Positions 7,196-15,331 of a DNA stretch of 17,088 bases are shown here, piece by piece (positions within the stretch are counted from its first letter, which is position 1; each line of letters starts with the position of its first letter). A program made the position numbers and the translations under genes. This stretch comes from Oscillibacter sp. (GTDB taxonomy: Bacteria > Bacillota > Clostridia > Oscillospirales > Oscillospiraceae), in assembly GCA_017447005.1 (NCBI GenBank), contig JAFSOM010000163.1:1-17088 (forward strand). The letters run 5' to 3'. The notes beneath the pieces were generated by a model that did no database searches, was not told the origin of the DNA, and saw only the letters and a program-made list of their open reading frames with translations.

Positions 7196-8517
7196 GTATG
7201 GAAACCTATTTGACCGATTTGTTCTGTAGCGGCGTCTTTATCCCGGCGGCGCTGATGTGTTGCCTACCCATGCGCAATCAGTTCCGTTGCGGCGTGAAAA
7301 AGGTGCTGATGGGAACGGGGCTTGCGCTGTGCGTCAGTATACCGCTACTGACCCTGCTGGACACGGCCTATTCCATGAAGTACAACGTCCTGCTGGCGCC
7401 CGTCGCGCTGGTGTGCCTGCTGGCATTCCACGCAACGCTGAAGACGCCGTTCTACCAGACGCTCGCCGTGTTCGTGCTGGTCTGCGCGATTCTGAGCTTC
7501 AATTCCAACTTTGCCAACGCCTTCGATGCCTTCCGTCACCCTACCGCCACTATTGAGGAGAAAAGTCTGGAGGCGGGCGTGTTTCAGTTTGCTTTGAGCG
7601 TCGCATTCGCGGCGACGCTGTCGTGGCCCCTTGCCCATTACGGAAGCTGGCTGATTGACCATTTCCGCATCCGCAGGGTGTGGAACATCAGCACGGCGGT
7701 GTCCGTCGTGTTTCTGGCGTTCAATGTGCTGACCGTCCCAAAACAGTATGAGACCCTGCACGTCAACAACATGGGGAAGGTGTTCTTCACTGTTGTGCCG
7801 CTGATGCTCATTCTCCTGTTTTTGCTGTGCTGGGTCTTCTATTCCATCGTGCGGGGCATGGTGGATATGGCCGAGGTTCAGGAGCGCAACCGCATTCTGG
7901 AGATGGAGGAAAGCCAATACCGCAAGCTACAGGCGTACATGAAGGAAAGCGCCGCCTTCCGGCATGATTTCCGCCATGTCATTGGTACGCTGGACGAGTT
8001 GCTCTCGGCGGGAGACGCGGAGAACGCGGCGAAATACCTGAAAGAATATATCGTCTCCATGCCTAAGAATGAGACAACCATCTACTGCAATCACCCGGCT
8101 CTGAACGCGACGCTGAATTATTACGCGGAGAGCGCCCGCCCGTCCCGCGTTCGCCTGCGCATTGCGGTGGAACTGCCTGAAAAGCTCCCTATCTCCGATG
8201 TGGAAGTGTGCAGCATTGTGGGAAACCTGTTTGACAACGCCATCAACGCCTGTCGGGAGATACCGGAGGCGGAGCGGTGGATTGATATGACAATCTCATG
8301 CCCCAACGCCGTCCGCTTCGGCATCGTCGCCTCGAACAGCTTCAGCGGAAAGGTGAAGACAGACGGCGACCGTTATCTCTCCATGCGCCCCGGCGGTAGC
8401 GGCATTGGGTTGACCTCCGTCACGTCCATTGCGGAGAGATACAACGGAACCGCCACTTTCCGCCATGAGGGGAATGTGTTTTTCAGCGGCGTAATAATCC
8501 CCATGAGGAGAGAATAA
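7192..8517 (+). CDS. AgrC-like membrane sensor kinase (SPOB/GHKL type)
   Basis: Taken from the ATG at 7192 (441 residues), which overlaps the regulator stop as ATGA and follows GGGAGGCGGGAG. The in-frame ATG at 7066 would lie deep inside the regulator gene. Residues 1-230 contain six or seven hydrophobic segments with very short loops and no extracellular domain, typical of peptide-sensing kinases of the AgrC/ComD group. A coiled helix (EVQERNRILEMEE) leads to the dimerisation motif FRHDFRH, with probable phospho-acceptor H258. The GHKL ATPase domain follows: N-box GNLFDNAINAC and G-box GGSGIGLTSV. It should phosphorylate the LytTR regulator encoded upstream. No pheromone or export gene is adjacent, so its ligand is unknown. 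Confidence 0.92.
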   Translation: MSMETYLTDLFCSGVFIPAALMCCLPMRNQFRCGVKKVLMGTGLALCVSIPLLTLLDTAYSMKYNVLLAPVALVCLLAFHATLKTPFYQTLAVFVLVCAILSFNSNFANAFDAFRHPTATIEEKSLEAGVFQFALSVAFAATLSWPLAHYGSWLIDHFRIRRVWNISTAVSVVFLAFNVLTVPKQYETLHVNNMGKVFFTVVPLMLILLFLLCWVFYSIVRGMVDMAEVQERNRILEMEESQYRKLQAYMKESAAFRHDFRHVIGTLDELLSAGDAENAAKYLKEYIVSMPKNETTIYCNHPALNATLNYYAESARPSRVRLRIAVELPEKLPISDVEVCSIVGNLFDNAINACREIPEAERWIDMTISCPNAVRFGIVASNSFSGKVKTDGDRYLSMRPGGSGIGLTSVTSIAERYNGTATFRHEGNVFFSGVIIPMRRE

Positions 8518-8518
8518 A

Positions 8519-8704
8519 TTTTTGACGTTGCGGAAGCGTTTATCAACCGTTATGCGGAATCGTATTCGGAACAGGATATGAAAACATACCGCCTCAATCC
8601 GGCCTTGAACACGGTTTCGTTTTGCCGGGCGAAACCTTACGTTTTGCGGGAACGTGAGAATGAAAAGCGGACAGCGCCTTTCCACACGCAAAAACGGGCG
8701 TGGA
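8519..8704 (+). pseudogene. Remnant of an AgrC-like kinase gene, deleted and frameshifted
   Basis: Two pieces match the intact kinase gene at 15332-16660. Positions 8521-8619 match 16145-16243 at about 85% of bases (encoding AEAFINRYAES, EQDMKTY, LNPALN). Positions 8631-8704 match about 16461-16531 at about 80%, with one base lost (GNVRMKSG versus GSVRMKNG near the G-box). The roughly 220 bases between them in the intact gene are missing, and the second piece is in another frame, so no working kinase can be made. The remnant starts directly after the stop of the kinase at 7192-8517. Similarity to the 16 kb kinase is much higher than to that adjacent kinase. It implies that another kinase gene once stood here or was inserted and then lost. 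An 83-codon frame (8578-8829) crossing it is not a gene. Confidence 0.88.
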
Positions 8705-8709
8705 AGAAG

Positions 8710-8743
8710 TGGGACGAATTGCATAAAAGCTGGGACGAATTGC
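8710..8743 (+). promoter_or_regulatory. Second pair of 21-bp-period direct repeats: probable LytTR operator
   Basis: TGGGACGAATTGC occurs identically at 8710-8722 and 8731-8743, exactly 21 bp apart. It shares the core GACGAATTG with the operator at 6334-6371, and the distance to the extended -10 is nearly the same (38 versus 37 nt). It lies just downstream of the kinase remnant and upstream of the HD-GYP regulator, so the same LytTR protein probably controls both units. Confidence 0.75.
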
Positions 8744-8765
8744 GCTTTTATTGGCGCGGCTTCTG

Positions 8766-8774
8766 TGTTATGAT
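8766..8774 (+). promoter_or_regulatory. Extended -10 promoter of the HD-GYP/hybrid-kinase operon
   Basis: TGTTATGAT is an extended -10 with the same TATGAT hexamer as the promoter at 6390-6398. At 17-nt spacing the -35 position reads TTTTAT, a poor match, so dependence on an activator bound at 8710-8743 is likely. Transcription would begin near 8781, ahead of the AAGGAGG at 8794-8800. Confidence 0.62.
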
Positions 8775-8807
8775 AATGATAGCTTATTATTATAAGGAGG
8801 CGACCGC

Positions 8808-8849
8808 GTGGGAATCACGGAGGTATTGAGATGGATTGGATTGCAATAG
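8808..8849 (+). CDS. Possible 13-residue leader ORF overlapping the HD-GYP gene start
   Basis: A perfect AAGGAGG (8794-8800) stands 7 nt before a GTG at 8808. The frame from this GTG reads MGITEVLRWIGLQ and ends at TAG 8847-8849, past the ATG of the next gene at 8831 in another frame. It has a better ribosome site than the HD-GYP gene itself, so it could couple or tune that gene's translation. It may equally be a chance ORF. No family match is recognised. Confidence 0.3.
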   Translation: MGITEVLRWIGLQ

Positions 8850-9844
8850 CCGACGATGATGTGACAAGCCTGAAAGCGGCCGGACACATCCTGAATCAGC
8901 GTCAAATGCGGGTATCGGCCTTGAAATCCGGCGCCGCTCTGCTGGACTTTCTCAAAACGAACCGTCCTGATTTAATTCTGCTGGATATTAAAATGCCCGG
9001 CCTCAGCGGGTTTGAGACTTTCCGCGCCATAAAGGAACGGACGCTTCCGGGCGGGGACATTCCCGTCATTTTTCTGACTGCGGATGAAAGTCAGGATTCC
9101 GAGGAATTTGGCCTGCAACTGGGCGCGATGGATTTCATTAAGAAGCCTTTCGCGCCGGAAATTCTCGCACTCCGCGTCCGGCATACGATTCAGCTTGTGC
9201 GCCTGCAACGGAATCTGGAGGCGGAAGTGGAGCGAAAAACCCGCGAGAATGAGCGGCTTTCCCTCCATGTGGTGCAGACGCTCGCGGAAGCCATTGACGC
9301 CAAGGACGCCTATACGAAGGGGCATTCCGGGCGCGTGGCGGCGTATTCGCGGGAAATTGCGCGGCGGTACGGCTATCCGGACAAGCGTCAGCGGGAAATC
9401 TATATGATTGGACTGCTTCATGATGTGGGGAAAATCGGCGTCCCTGATTCCGTCATCAGCAAGCCGGGGCCGCTGACGGCGGAGGAGCGGGAAATGATAG
9501 AACGGCATCCGGTTCTGGGGGCGCGGATTCTGGAACGGATTCAGGAAATGCCCAACCTCTCTATCGGAGCCAGATGGCATCACGAAAAATACGACGGAAC
9601 AGGCTATCCCGACGGCTTGAAAGGCGCGGAGATTCCGGAGGAGGCGCGGATTATCGCCGTGGCGGATTCCTACGACGCCATGACCAGCCGCCGCAGTTAC
9701 CGCGACGTACTGCCTCAGAGCGAGGTTCGGGAACAAATAGCGAACGGAAAAGGGACGCAGTTTGACCCTGTTTTCGCGGGTATCCTGCTCGCCATGATGG
9801 ATGAGGACACGGGCTATGAAATGCGGGAGAAAGAAAAGGCATAG
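8831..9844 (+). CDS. REC-HD-GYP response regulator, probable c-di-GMP phosphodiesterase
   Basis: A 337-residue protein of the RpfG-like class. The REC domain (1-125) has the acidic cluster D8-D10, phospho-acceptor D52 in LLDIKMPG, T in FLTAD and a KKP lysine. A coiled linker (about 128-150) leads to the HD-GYP domain (about 155-325): HSGRVAAYS, the metal-binding H197/D198 in LLHDVGKIG, H250/H251, and G258-Y259-P260 in GTGYPDGLKG. All motifs needed for hydrolysis of cyclic di-GMP are present; activity is inferred from the family. It acts in the cytoplasm with no membrane segment. The start at 8831 follows GGAGG (8819-8823) with 7-nt spacing. The next gene starts 12 nt after its stop, so it is probably the output partner of that hybrid kinase. 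Confidence 0.94.
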   Translation: MDWIAIADDDVTSLKAAGHILNQRQMRVSALKSGAALLDFLKTNRPDLILLDIKMPGLSGFETFRAIKERTLPGGDIPVIFLTADESQDSEEFGLQLGAMDFIKKPFAPEILALRVRHTIQLVRLQRNLEAEVERKTRENERLSLHVVQTLAEAIDAKDAYTKGHSGRVAAYSREIARRYGYPDKRQREIYMIGLLHDVGKIGVPDSVISKPGPLTAEEREMIERHPVLGARILERIQEMPNLSIGARWHHEKYDGTGYPDGLKGAEIPEEARIIAVADSYDAMTSRRSYRDVLPQSEVREQIANGKGTQFDPVFAGILLAMMDEDTGYEMREKEKA

Positions 9845-9856
9845 GGGGAATTTGCC

Positions 9857-12800
9857 GTGGACGGAATGATTTTGGAGTTTTCCGCGTTCTTACTTAGCTT
9901 GTTCTGCCTGATTTACAGCGTCGCCATGCGCCGGAAACTGTATTTCCCCTTGCCGAAGGGATGGCTTGCCGCGCTCAAAAACCAGCATTTTATCTATTTA
10001 GTCATTTTGTGTTCGGTCGTCGTTTCATCGGCGGTTTCCGTGGCGGGGACAATGGGCGCGAATATTGGCGCCGGCGCGGGAACGCTGAACCTTCTGCACA
10101 TGGTTTACTATGTTACCCACAACGCGCTGTCCTTTTTCTTTGCGCTCTATATTTTGAATATGTCCGGCCCGGCCAAAGGCCAAAGCGATTTCTTCTTTTC
10201 CCTCTTCTTTCCGCCGTTACTGCTGGGAGAAATCCTGATTCTGACCAATCCTTGGACGCGTTTATGTTTTTATGTCGATGAAAATCTGATTTATCATAGA
10301 GGCTCCGGCCTTTTGGCTCTGTACGCCATTGGCGCGGCTTACACGATTGTCGGCCTGCTGTATTTTATCCGTTTCAAAGGCGCAATCTCGAAAGCGAACC
10401 GCACAGCCGCGCTGATTCTGATAACCGTCGCCGTGGCGGGCGTGACGATTCAGGCGGTCTGGGCCGTTCCGGTGGAACTGTTTTTCGACGCGATTGCCTT
10501 TCTGGGCTTTATGGCCCTGCTGGAACGCGGCCCGGACGCGTCCGCGGGCGGCATGAGCGAAAAGTTCCGGGTCAGCGTCACTGTGGCGATTGTCCTCACG
10601 TTCCTCGCGGTCATTTTTATGAACGTCACTCTGATTCTCAGTCAGACCTCCGCCCAAGCCAACGAAATCGGGAACATCCAGCTTGACGTGATTCGCGGCG
10701 ACCTTCAGGATACCATTACCGCCGCCGAAACGGACGTTTTGCGCGTCGCCATCGCCGCCGAACAGTTTATGGACTCCAATCCGGGCCGGAATGAGGTTGC
10801 GCGTTTTTTTGAGACGCGCCGGGAGAGTTTCCTGTCGAATGACAGCTTTATGAATGTCTATATCGCGGGCGGCGACTGGCACGTCATCCCCGGCTTTGAA
10901 GCCCCGCCCGACTATCACGCGGCGGAACGCGTCTGGTATGTGGGCGCGATGGAAAATCCCGGCGAGGTCTACATCACGGAGCCTTACAAGGACGCGAGAA
11001 CCGGAACCATGTGCTTCACAGTCTCGACCATGCTGTCTGACGGGGAAACCGTAGTGGCCATGGACCTGAACTTCTCCAAGGCGCAGGAAACCATTCAGCA
11101 TATGACGAACGGGAGCGAACAGACCGCTATGATTATCACTTCCGGCGGCCTGATTGCGGGCTATACGGATATGTCTTTAGTGGGTGAGAGCGCGGAGGAG
11201 CGCCTTTCCGATTACATGGACGTTATCCGCCGCGTCGTTTCCTCCCATGAGCATGACAGTTTTCGGACAAGGGTCGGGGGACAATCCCGCATTGTGTTTT
11301 CCTCCGAAACGAGCAACGGCTGGTTTCTGATTCTTAGCTCGGATACCGCCACCCTCTACGCCGACAGTTACCGACAGATGATTATGATGGCGTCGGTCAA
11401 TCTGCTGATGTTGGCGGCGGTGCTGGTGTTCTATGTGACGGGGATTCGTGACCGTCAACGGACGGCGGACGCCTTGGAGGAGGAAGGACGCTTAATCGAC
11501 GCGTTCTCGAAGCGGCTGAAAAAAACGGCGGCGCAAATTGTGCGCCTGAGCGACTGGAAACTGATTCAAGAGAGCGAATCGCCCGCGGACGCTGTCAGGC
11601 AAATCAAAGAATCGGGCTTGCGGCTTACCGAGGGAATCGAAAATTTCCGCTCTTGCGCCGACCTTCTTGCCACGCCGTCCGAACAGGAGCGTGAAAAAGC
11701 GGGGGACAACGGCGCCGCTATCGGGGCGCCCAGCCGAAAAGTAAGGGACGGAATTATTGTCACCCTGCTGATTTCTCTGGCGCTTGTGCTTGCGTTTTGC
11801 GCCCGCGACGCCGTCAATCTGGGCAACACGCGCATGAGCAGAGAGACGGACGCGTTTGAAAACCAGTTGAACGAGTGGATTACCCGCCAGCAAAGCATTC
11901 TTTATATGTTTGCGGATGTCATTTCGGCCCAGCCTGAGATGATGAAAGATTATGAAGGAGCGGTGCGCTGGCTTGACGCCATTGCCCGGAATTACCCGGA
12001 AATCTCCGCCTGTTATATTGGCAATCCCTACGCCGAACACAGCCTGATTATGAACAGCGGCTGGATTCCGGATGAGGATTTTCAGTTGGAGAACCGCCCG
12101 TGGTACAGGGACACGGAGCGTTCCGTCACAGGCTTCAACATATCATCTCCCTACATGGACGCGCAGACCGGCTACTATTGCGTCACATTTTCCCGCGTGG
12201 TCTACGGGGAAAGAAATGAATTTCTCGGCATTTTTGGCATTGACTTCTTTCTGGACAAGCTGATTCATGTCCTTGGCGAGAGCTATTCCAGCGCAGGCTA
12301 CGCTTTTCTTGTGGACTCGGACCGTATTATTATCAACCATCCCAACGAGCGCTACCAGATGAGCCGGGACGTGGCGGTCAGCGTTGAGGATACGGAGTAC
12401 GCCGAAACGTACAACCGGGAAGGCGTCACGTTCCTGCGGGACTACGCCGGACGCCTGATGGCCTGTCTCAGCCGGAAAACCGCTTCGGGCTTTACGGTCA
12501 TGGTGGCGGACCGCTGGCGGATTATCTATGGCGGAGCGGTTTTGGTTGCGCTGGTTTTCCTCGCGCTTTTCGGTTTTTGTATCGTGGTTATTGTGATTTT
12601 AATTAACCGCTTAATTCGCTGGCAGGAGGAGGTCAACCGCCAACTGCTGGAGGCGGCGGAAACGGCGGTCAGCGCAGGAAAAGCGAAATCGATGTTCCTT
12701 GCCCAGATGAGCCATGAAATCCGGACGCCCATTAACGCCGTCCTTGGCATGAACGAAATGATTCTGAATGAGAGCGGAAACCCGGATATTCTGGAATACG

Positions 12801-14566
12801 CCGCCAATATCCAGAGCGCGGGCCAGACGTTGCTCTCCCTGATTAACAGTATCCTTGATTTCTCCAAGATTGAGGACGGGAAAATGGAACTGGTTCAGGC
12901 CCGCTACGAGACGCTGAAACTGATTGATGATTTGGCGAACATGGTTTCCGAACGGGCGGCGAAAAAGGGACTGGAACTGTCGCTGGACATTGACGCGGCG
13001 ATTCCCCGCGCCCTCTATGGCGACGATATGCGCCTGCGGCAGATTATCACCAATCTGCTCACAAACGCCGTGAAATACACGGCTTCCGGTTCCATTACCT
13101 TGGGTATGAAACTGCTTCGGAACGGGGAGGAAGACTGCGAACTGGAAATCAGCGTGACGGATACCGGAATCGGCATTCGTGAGGAGGACATCGAAAAACT
13201 CTCCGAATCTTTCCTGCGGCTGGAGCAGGAGCGGAACCGGAGCATCGAGGGAACCGGGCTTGGCCTTTCGATTGTACAGCGTCTGCTGGCAATGATGGAC
13301 AGCAAAATGGAAGTCCGGAGCGTCTACGGGCATGGCTCGACTTTTTCGTTCCGCCTGACCCAGCGGGTCGTCGAACGGGAACCCATTGGAATTTATGGGA
13401 ACCGCCGCAAGACGGTTCGTCAGGAGAGTCGGCGTCGGATTGTTTTCGCCCCGGACGCGGATGTTCTGGTAGTGGACGACAACGAGATGAATCTGAAAGT
13501 GGCGAAAGGACTGCTGAAACGCTCCGGGATTGCGCCGGATATGGCGGAGAGCGGCGAACAGTGTCTGGAAATGACGGCGCGAAAGCGGTACGACTTGATT
13601 TTCCTTGACCACATGATGCCCGGCATGGATGGCATTGAAACGCTCCGCGCTCTGCGCGAGCGGGGCGATTTGCCGGAAACTACGGCGATTGTCGCGCTGA
13701 CAGCCAACGCCGTGGCGGGGGCGCGGGAAGAGTATCTCCGGGCGGGTTTCCGGGACTACCTGTCGAAACCCATTGAAACGGACGAATTGGAACAGATGTT
13801 GGCGCGGTATCTGCCGGAAGACAAGTTTCGCTGGCGCGACGCCTCGAATATGGAAACAGGCTTGCCGATAGCGGCGCAACCGGACACAGAGCCGGGCATG
13901 AATGCACGGGCGGAGACGGAAAATCCATTGGAAGCGCTGTCCGCCGCCGGATTCCGGACGGAAGAGGGACTGCGCTACGCCGCCGGGGACAGGGATTTCT
14001 ACTTGGAACTGTTAAACAGTTTCGCAACGGAACAGGAGGCCAAGTCTGACGCCATCCGGAACGATGTGACGCGGGGCGACTGGCGCGGGTACGAGGTTCA
14101 CGTCCACGCGCTCAAAAGCGGGGCGCGTATGATTGGCGCGGACGTTTTGTCCGATATGGCTTTCGCGCAGGAGAACGCCGCGAAAAACGGCGACGATATT
14201 ACTATTAAATCCGGTTGCGTTCCTCTGCTGAACCGCTACCGGGAGACGGCGGAAACCATTCGACGGGCGTTAGGCGGCGCGGCGAAGCGGACTGTTGAAA
14301 ACGACGCGCAACCTATGACTGACACGCCGGGCGTCTCCGGTGCGGAAATCACGCCGGAAGAGTTTCGCGCCATGTTGGAGGAAACGCTGAATTGTCTGGA
14401 AAGTTTCGAGGTGGAGCAGGCGGAACAAATTCTCAAAAAGTGTGGGGATAGTTTCTTCCGTGGGCAGTCTCTCCGCTCCCTGCTGTCGAAGGCCATTGCC
14501 GCGCTGGAAGAGTTTGAGACGGAAAAGGCGTCGGAGAGGCTTCGCGCTCTGATGAACGCGCTTTGA
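9857..14566 (+). CDS. 1569-residue hybrid sensor kinase with two Cache-like sensors, REC and Hpt
   Basis: Starts at GTG 9857 after AGGGGGA; an ATG at 9866 is an alternative. Order of parts: about seven membrane segments (residues 3-225); membrane segment 238-262; an extracellular region (about 265-505) with the Cache hallmark WYVGAMENPGEVYITEPY; membrane segment about 510-530; a cytoplasmic linker; membrane segment about 631-655; a second extracellular Cache region (about 660-888, RPWYRDTERSVTG, SSPYMDAQTG); membrane segment 890-916. Then come HisKA with H953 in MSHEIRTP, HATPase with N1066/N1070, D1102 in DTGIG and EGTGLGLSI, a REC domain with D1251 in FLDHMMPG, and Hpt with H1417 in HALKSGARMIG. 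A helical tail ends the protein. All phosphorelay residues are present. It likely senses small extracellular ligands and passes phosphate to REC-HD-GYP and perhaps LytTR partners. Twin sensors suggest an old fusion of two receptors. Confidence 0.93.
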   Translation: MDGMILEFSAFLLSLFCLIYSVAMRRKLYFPLPKGWLAALKNQHFIYLVILCSVVVSSAVSVAGTMGANIGAGAGTLNLLHMVYYVTHNALSFFFALYILNMSGPAKGQSDFFFSLFFPPLLLGEILILTNPWTRLCFYVDENLIYHRGSGLLALYAIGAAYTIVGLLYFIRFKGAISKANRTAALILITVAVAGVTIQAVWAVPVELFFDAIAFLGFMALLERGPDASAGGMSEKFRVSVTVAIVLTFLAVIFMNVTLILSQTSAQANEIGNIQLDVIRGDLQDTITAAETDVLRVAIAAEQFMDSNPGRNEVARFFETRRESFLSNDSFMNVYIAGGDWHVIPGFEAPPDYHAAERVWYVGAMENPGEVYITEPYKDARTGTMCFTVSTMLSDGETVVAMDLNFSKAQETIQHMTNGSEQTAMIITSGGLIAGYTDMSLVGESAEERLSDYMDVIRRVVSSHEHDSFRTRVGGQSRIVFSSETSNGWFLILSSDTATLYADSYRQMIMMASVNLLMLAAVLVFYVTGIRDRQRTADALEEEGRLIDAFSKRLKKTAAQIVRLSDWKLIQESESPADAVRQIKESGLRLTEGIENFRSCADLLATPSEQEREKAGDNGAAIGAPSRKVRDGIIVTLLISLALVLAFCARDAVNLGNTRMSRETDAFENQLNEWITRQQSILYMFADVISAQPEMMKDYEGAVRWLDAIARNYPEISACYIGNPYAEHSLIMNSGWIPDEDFQLENRPWYRDTERSVTGFNISSPYMDAQTGYYCVTFSRVVYGERNEFLGIFGIDFFLDKLIHVLGESYSSAGYAFLVDSDRIIINHPNERYQMSRDVAVSVEDTEYAETYNREGVTFLRDYAGRLMACLSRKTASGFTVMVADRWRIIYGGAVLVALVFLALFGFCIVVIVILINRLIRWQEEVNRQLLEAAETAVSAGKAKSMFLAQMSHEIRTPINAVLGMNEMILNESGNPDILEYAANIQSAGQTLLSLINSILDFSKIEDGKMELVQARYETLKLIDDLANMVSERAAKKGLELSLDIDAAIPRALYGDDMRLRQIITNLLTNAVKYTASGSITLGMKLLRNGEEDCELEISVTDTGIGIREEDIEKLSESFLRLEQERNRSIEGTGLGLSIVQRLLAMMDSKMEVRSVYGHGSTFSFRLTQRVVEREPIGIYGNRRKTVRQESRRRIVFAPDADVLVVDDNEMNLKVAKGLLKRSGIAPDMAESGEQCLEMTARKRYDLIFLDHMMPGMDGIETLRALRERGDLPETTAIVALTANAVAGAREEYLRAGFRDYLSKPIETDELEQMLARYLPEDKFRWRDASNMETGLPIAAQPDTEPGMNARAETENPLEALSAAGFRTEEGLRYAAGDRDFYLELLNSFATEQEAKSDAIRNDVTRGDWRGYEVHVHALKSGARMIGADVLSDMAFAQENAAKNGDDITIKSGCVPLLNRYRETAETIRRALGGAAKRTVENDAQPMTDTPGVSGAEITPEEFRAMLEETLNCLESFEVEQAEQILKKCGDSFFRGQSLRSLLSKAIAALEEFETEKASERLRALMNAL

Positions 14567-14588
14567 TTTCCGAAATAAGGAGGCGTAC

Positions 14589-15317
14589 ATGAACATTGCG
14601 ATGGTTGATGACAATCAGGCGGACTTGGACAAAATGAAAGACGCATTGACGGAATACGCCGCCGCGAACGGTACGGAAATCGCGTTTCATCCTTTTTTGA
14701 GCGGCGAAACGCTGTTGACGGATTATCGTCCTTTTCTGTACGCCGTCGTCTTTCTGGATATTTTCATGGACGGCATGACGGGCATTGAAGTCGCCGAGAA
14801 AATCCGCGCCACGGACGATAACGCCCTGCTGGTATTCCTGACCGACAGCGACGAATGTCAGGCCGACGCGATTCACTGGAACGCCTACGACTACATCCTG
14901 AAATCCGACTGGCCGGACGCGCTCTGGAAGGTCATGAACCGCATTTTTCGCATACAATCGCAAAGAGAGGAAAGCCGCTTTTCCTTTTCCAGCGACCGGA
15001 AGGATGTCGCGCTTTTATACGGTGAGATTCTGTTTTTGCGGGCGGACAGAAATTATCTGATTGTCCGGGATAAAGGAGGAACGGAATACCGCGCCCGCAT
15101 GACGTTTTCATCCGTGGCGGAAAAACTTTTGAGGGACGCGCGGTTTCTGGAAATCGCCCGCGGCGTCATCGTCAACTTGGAATATGTAACGGCGTTTACG
15201 GAAACCGTCTGCGTTTTGAAAGACGGATCCAGTCTGTCCGTCAGTATCAGAAACGCGAAAAGGCTCACGCAAATATGGCGCAATTACCTGTTTTTGCAAA
15301 CCAGAAATCAGACGTAA
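14589..15317 (+). CDS. LytTR-family response regulator (second copy)
   Basis: A 242-residue paralogue of the regulator at 6443-7195, with the same MNIA start, D7/D8, DYRP and phospho-acceptor D57 in VFLDIFMDGM. T85 and K105 are present, but K105 is followed by serine rather than the usual proline. The C-terminal LytTR domain (about 135-236) has LRADRNYLIV and RFLEIARGVIVNLEYV, again with RGVIVN in place of HRSYLVN. The start follows ATAAGGAGG with good spacing. It lies 22 nt after the hybrid kinase and 14 nt before the second AgrC-like kinase, so it should share their transcript. Its likely kinase is the next gene, but its position beside the hybrid kinase leaves room for phosphate from that Hpt domain. 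Confidence 0.94.
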   Translation: MNIAMVDDNQADLDKMKDALTEYAAANGTEIAFHPFLSGETLLTDYRPFLYAVVFLDIFMDGMTGIEVAEKIRATDDNALLVFLTDSDECQADAIHWNAYDYILKSDWPDALWKVMNRIFRIQSQREESRFSFSSDRKDVALLYGEILFLRADRNYLIVRDKGGTEYRARMTFSSVAEKLLRDARFLEIARGVIVNLEYVTAFTETVCVLKDGSSLSVSIRNAKRLTQIWRNYLFLQTRNQT

Positions 15318-15331
15318 AGGAGTGAGGCGGA

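Noticed and set aside
8578..8829. 83-codon plus-strand frame
   Set aside because: It runs through the kinase remnant, the direct repeats and the promoter; only its first part is related to a protein, so it is not a gene.
12611..13879. 422-codon minus-strand frame opposite the hybrid kinase
   Set aside because: It is antisense to clear HisKA, HATPase and REC motifs; the kinase frame is unambiguous.
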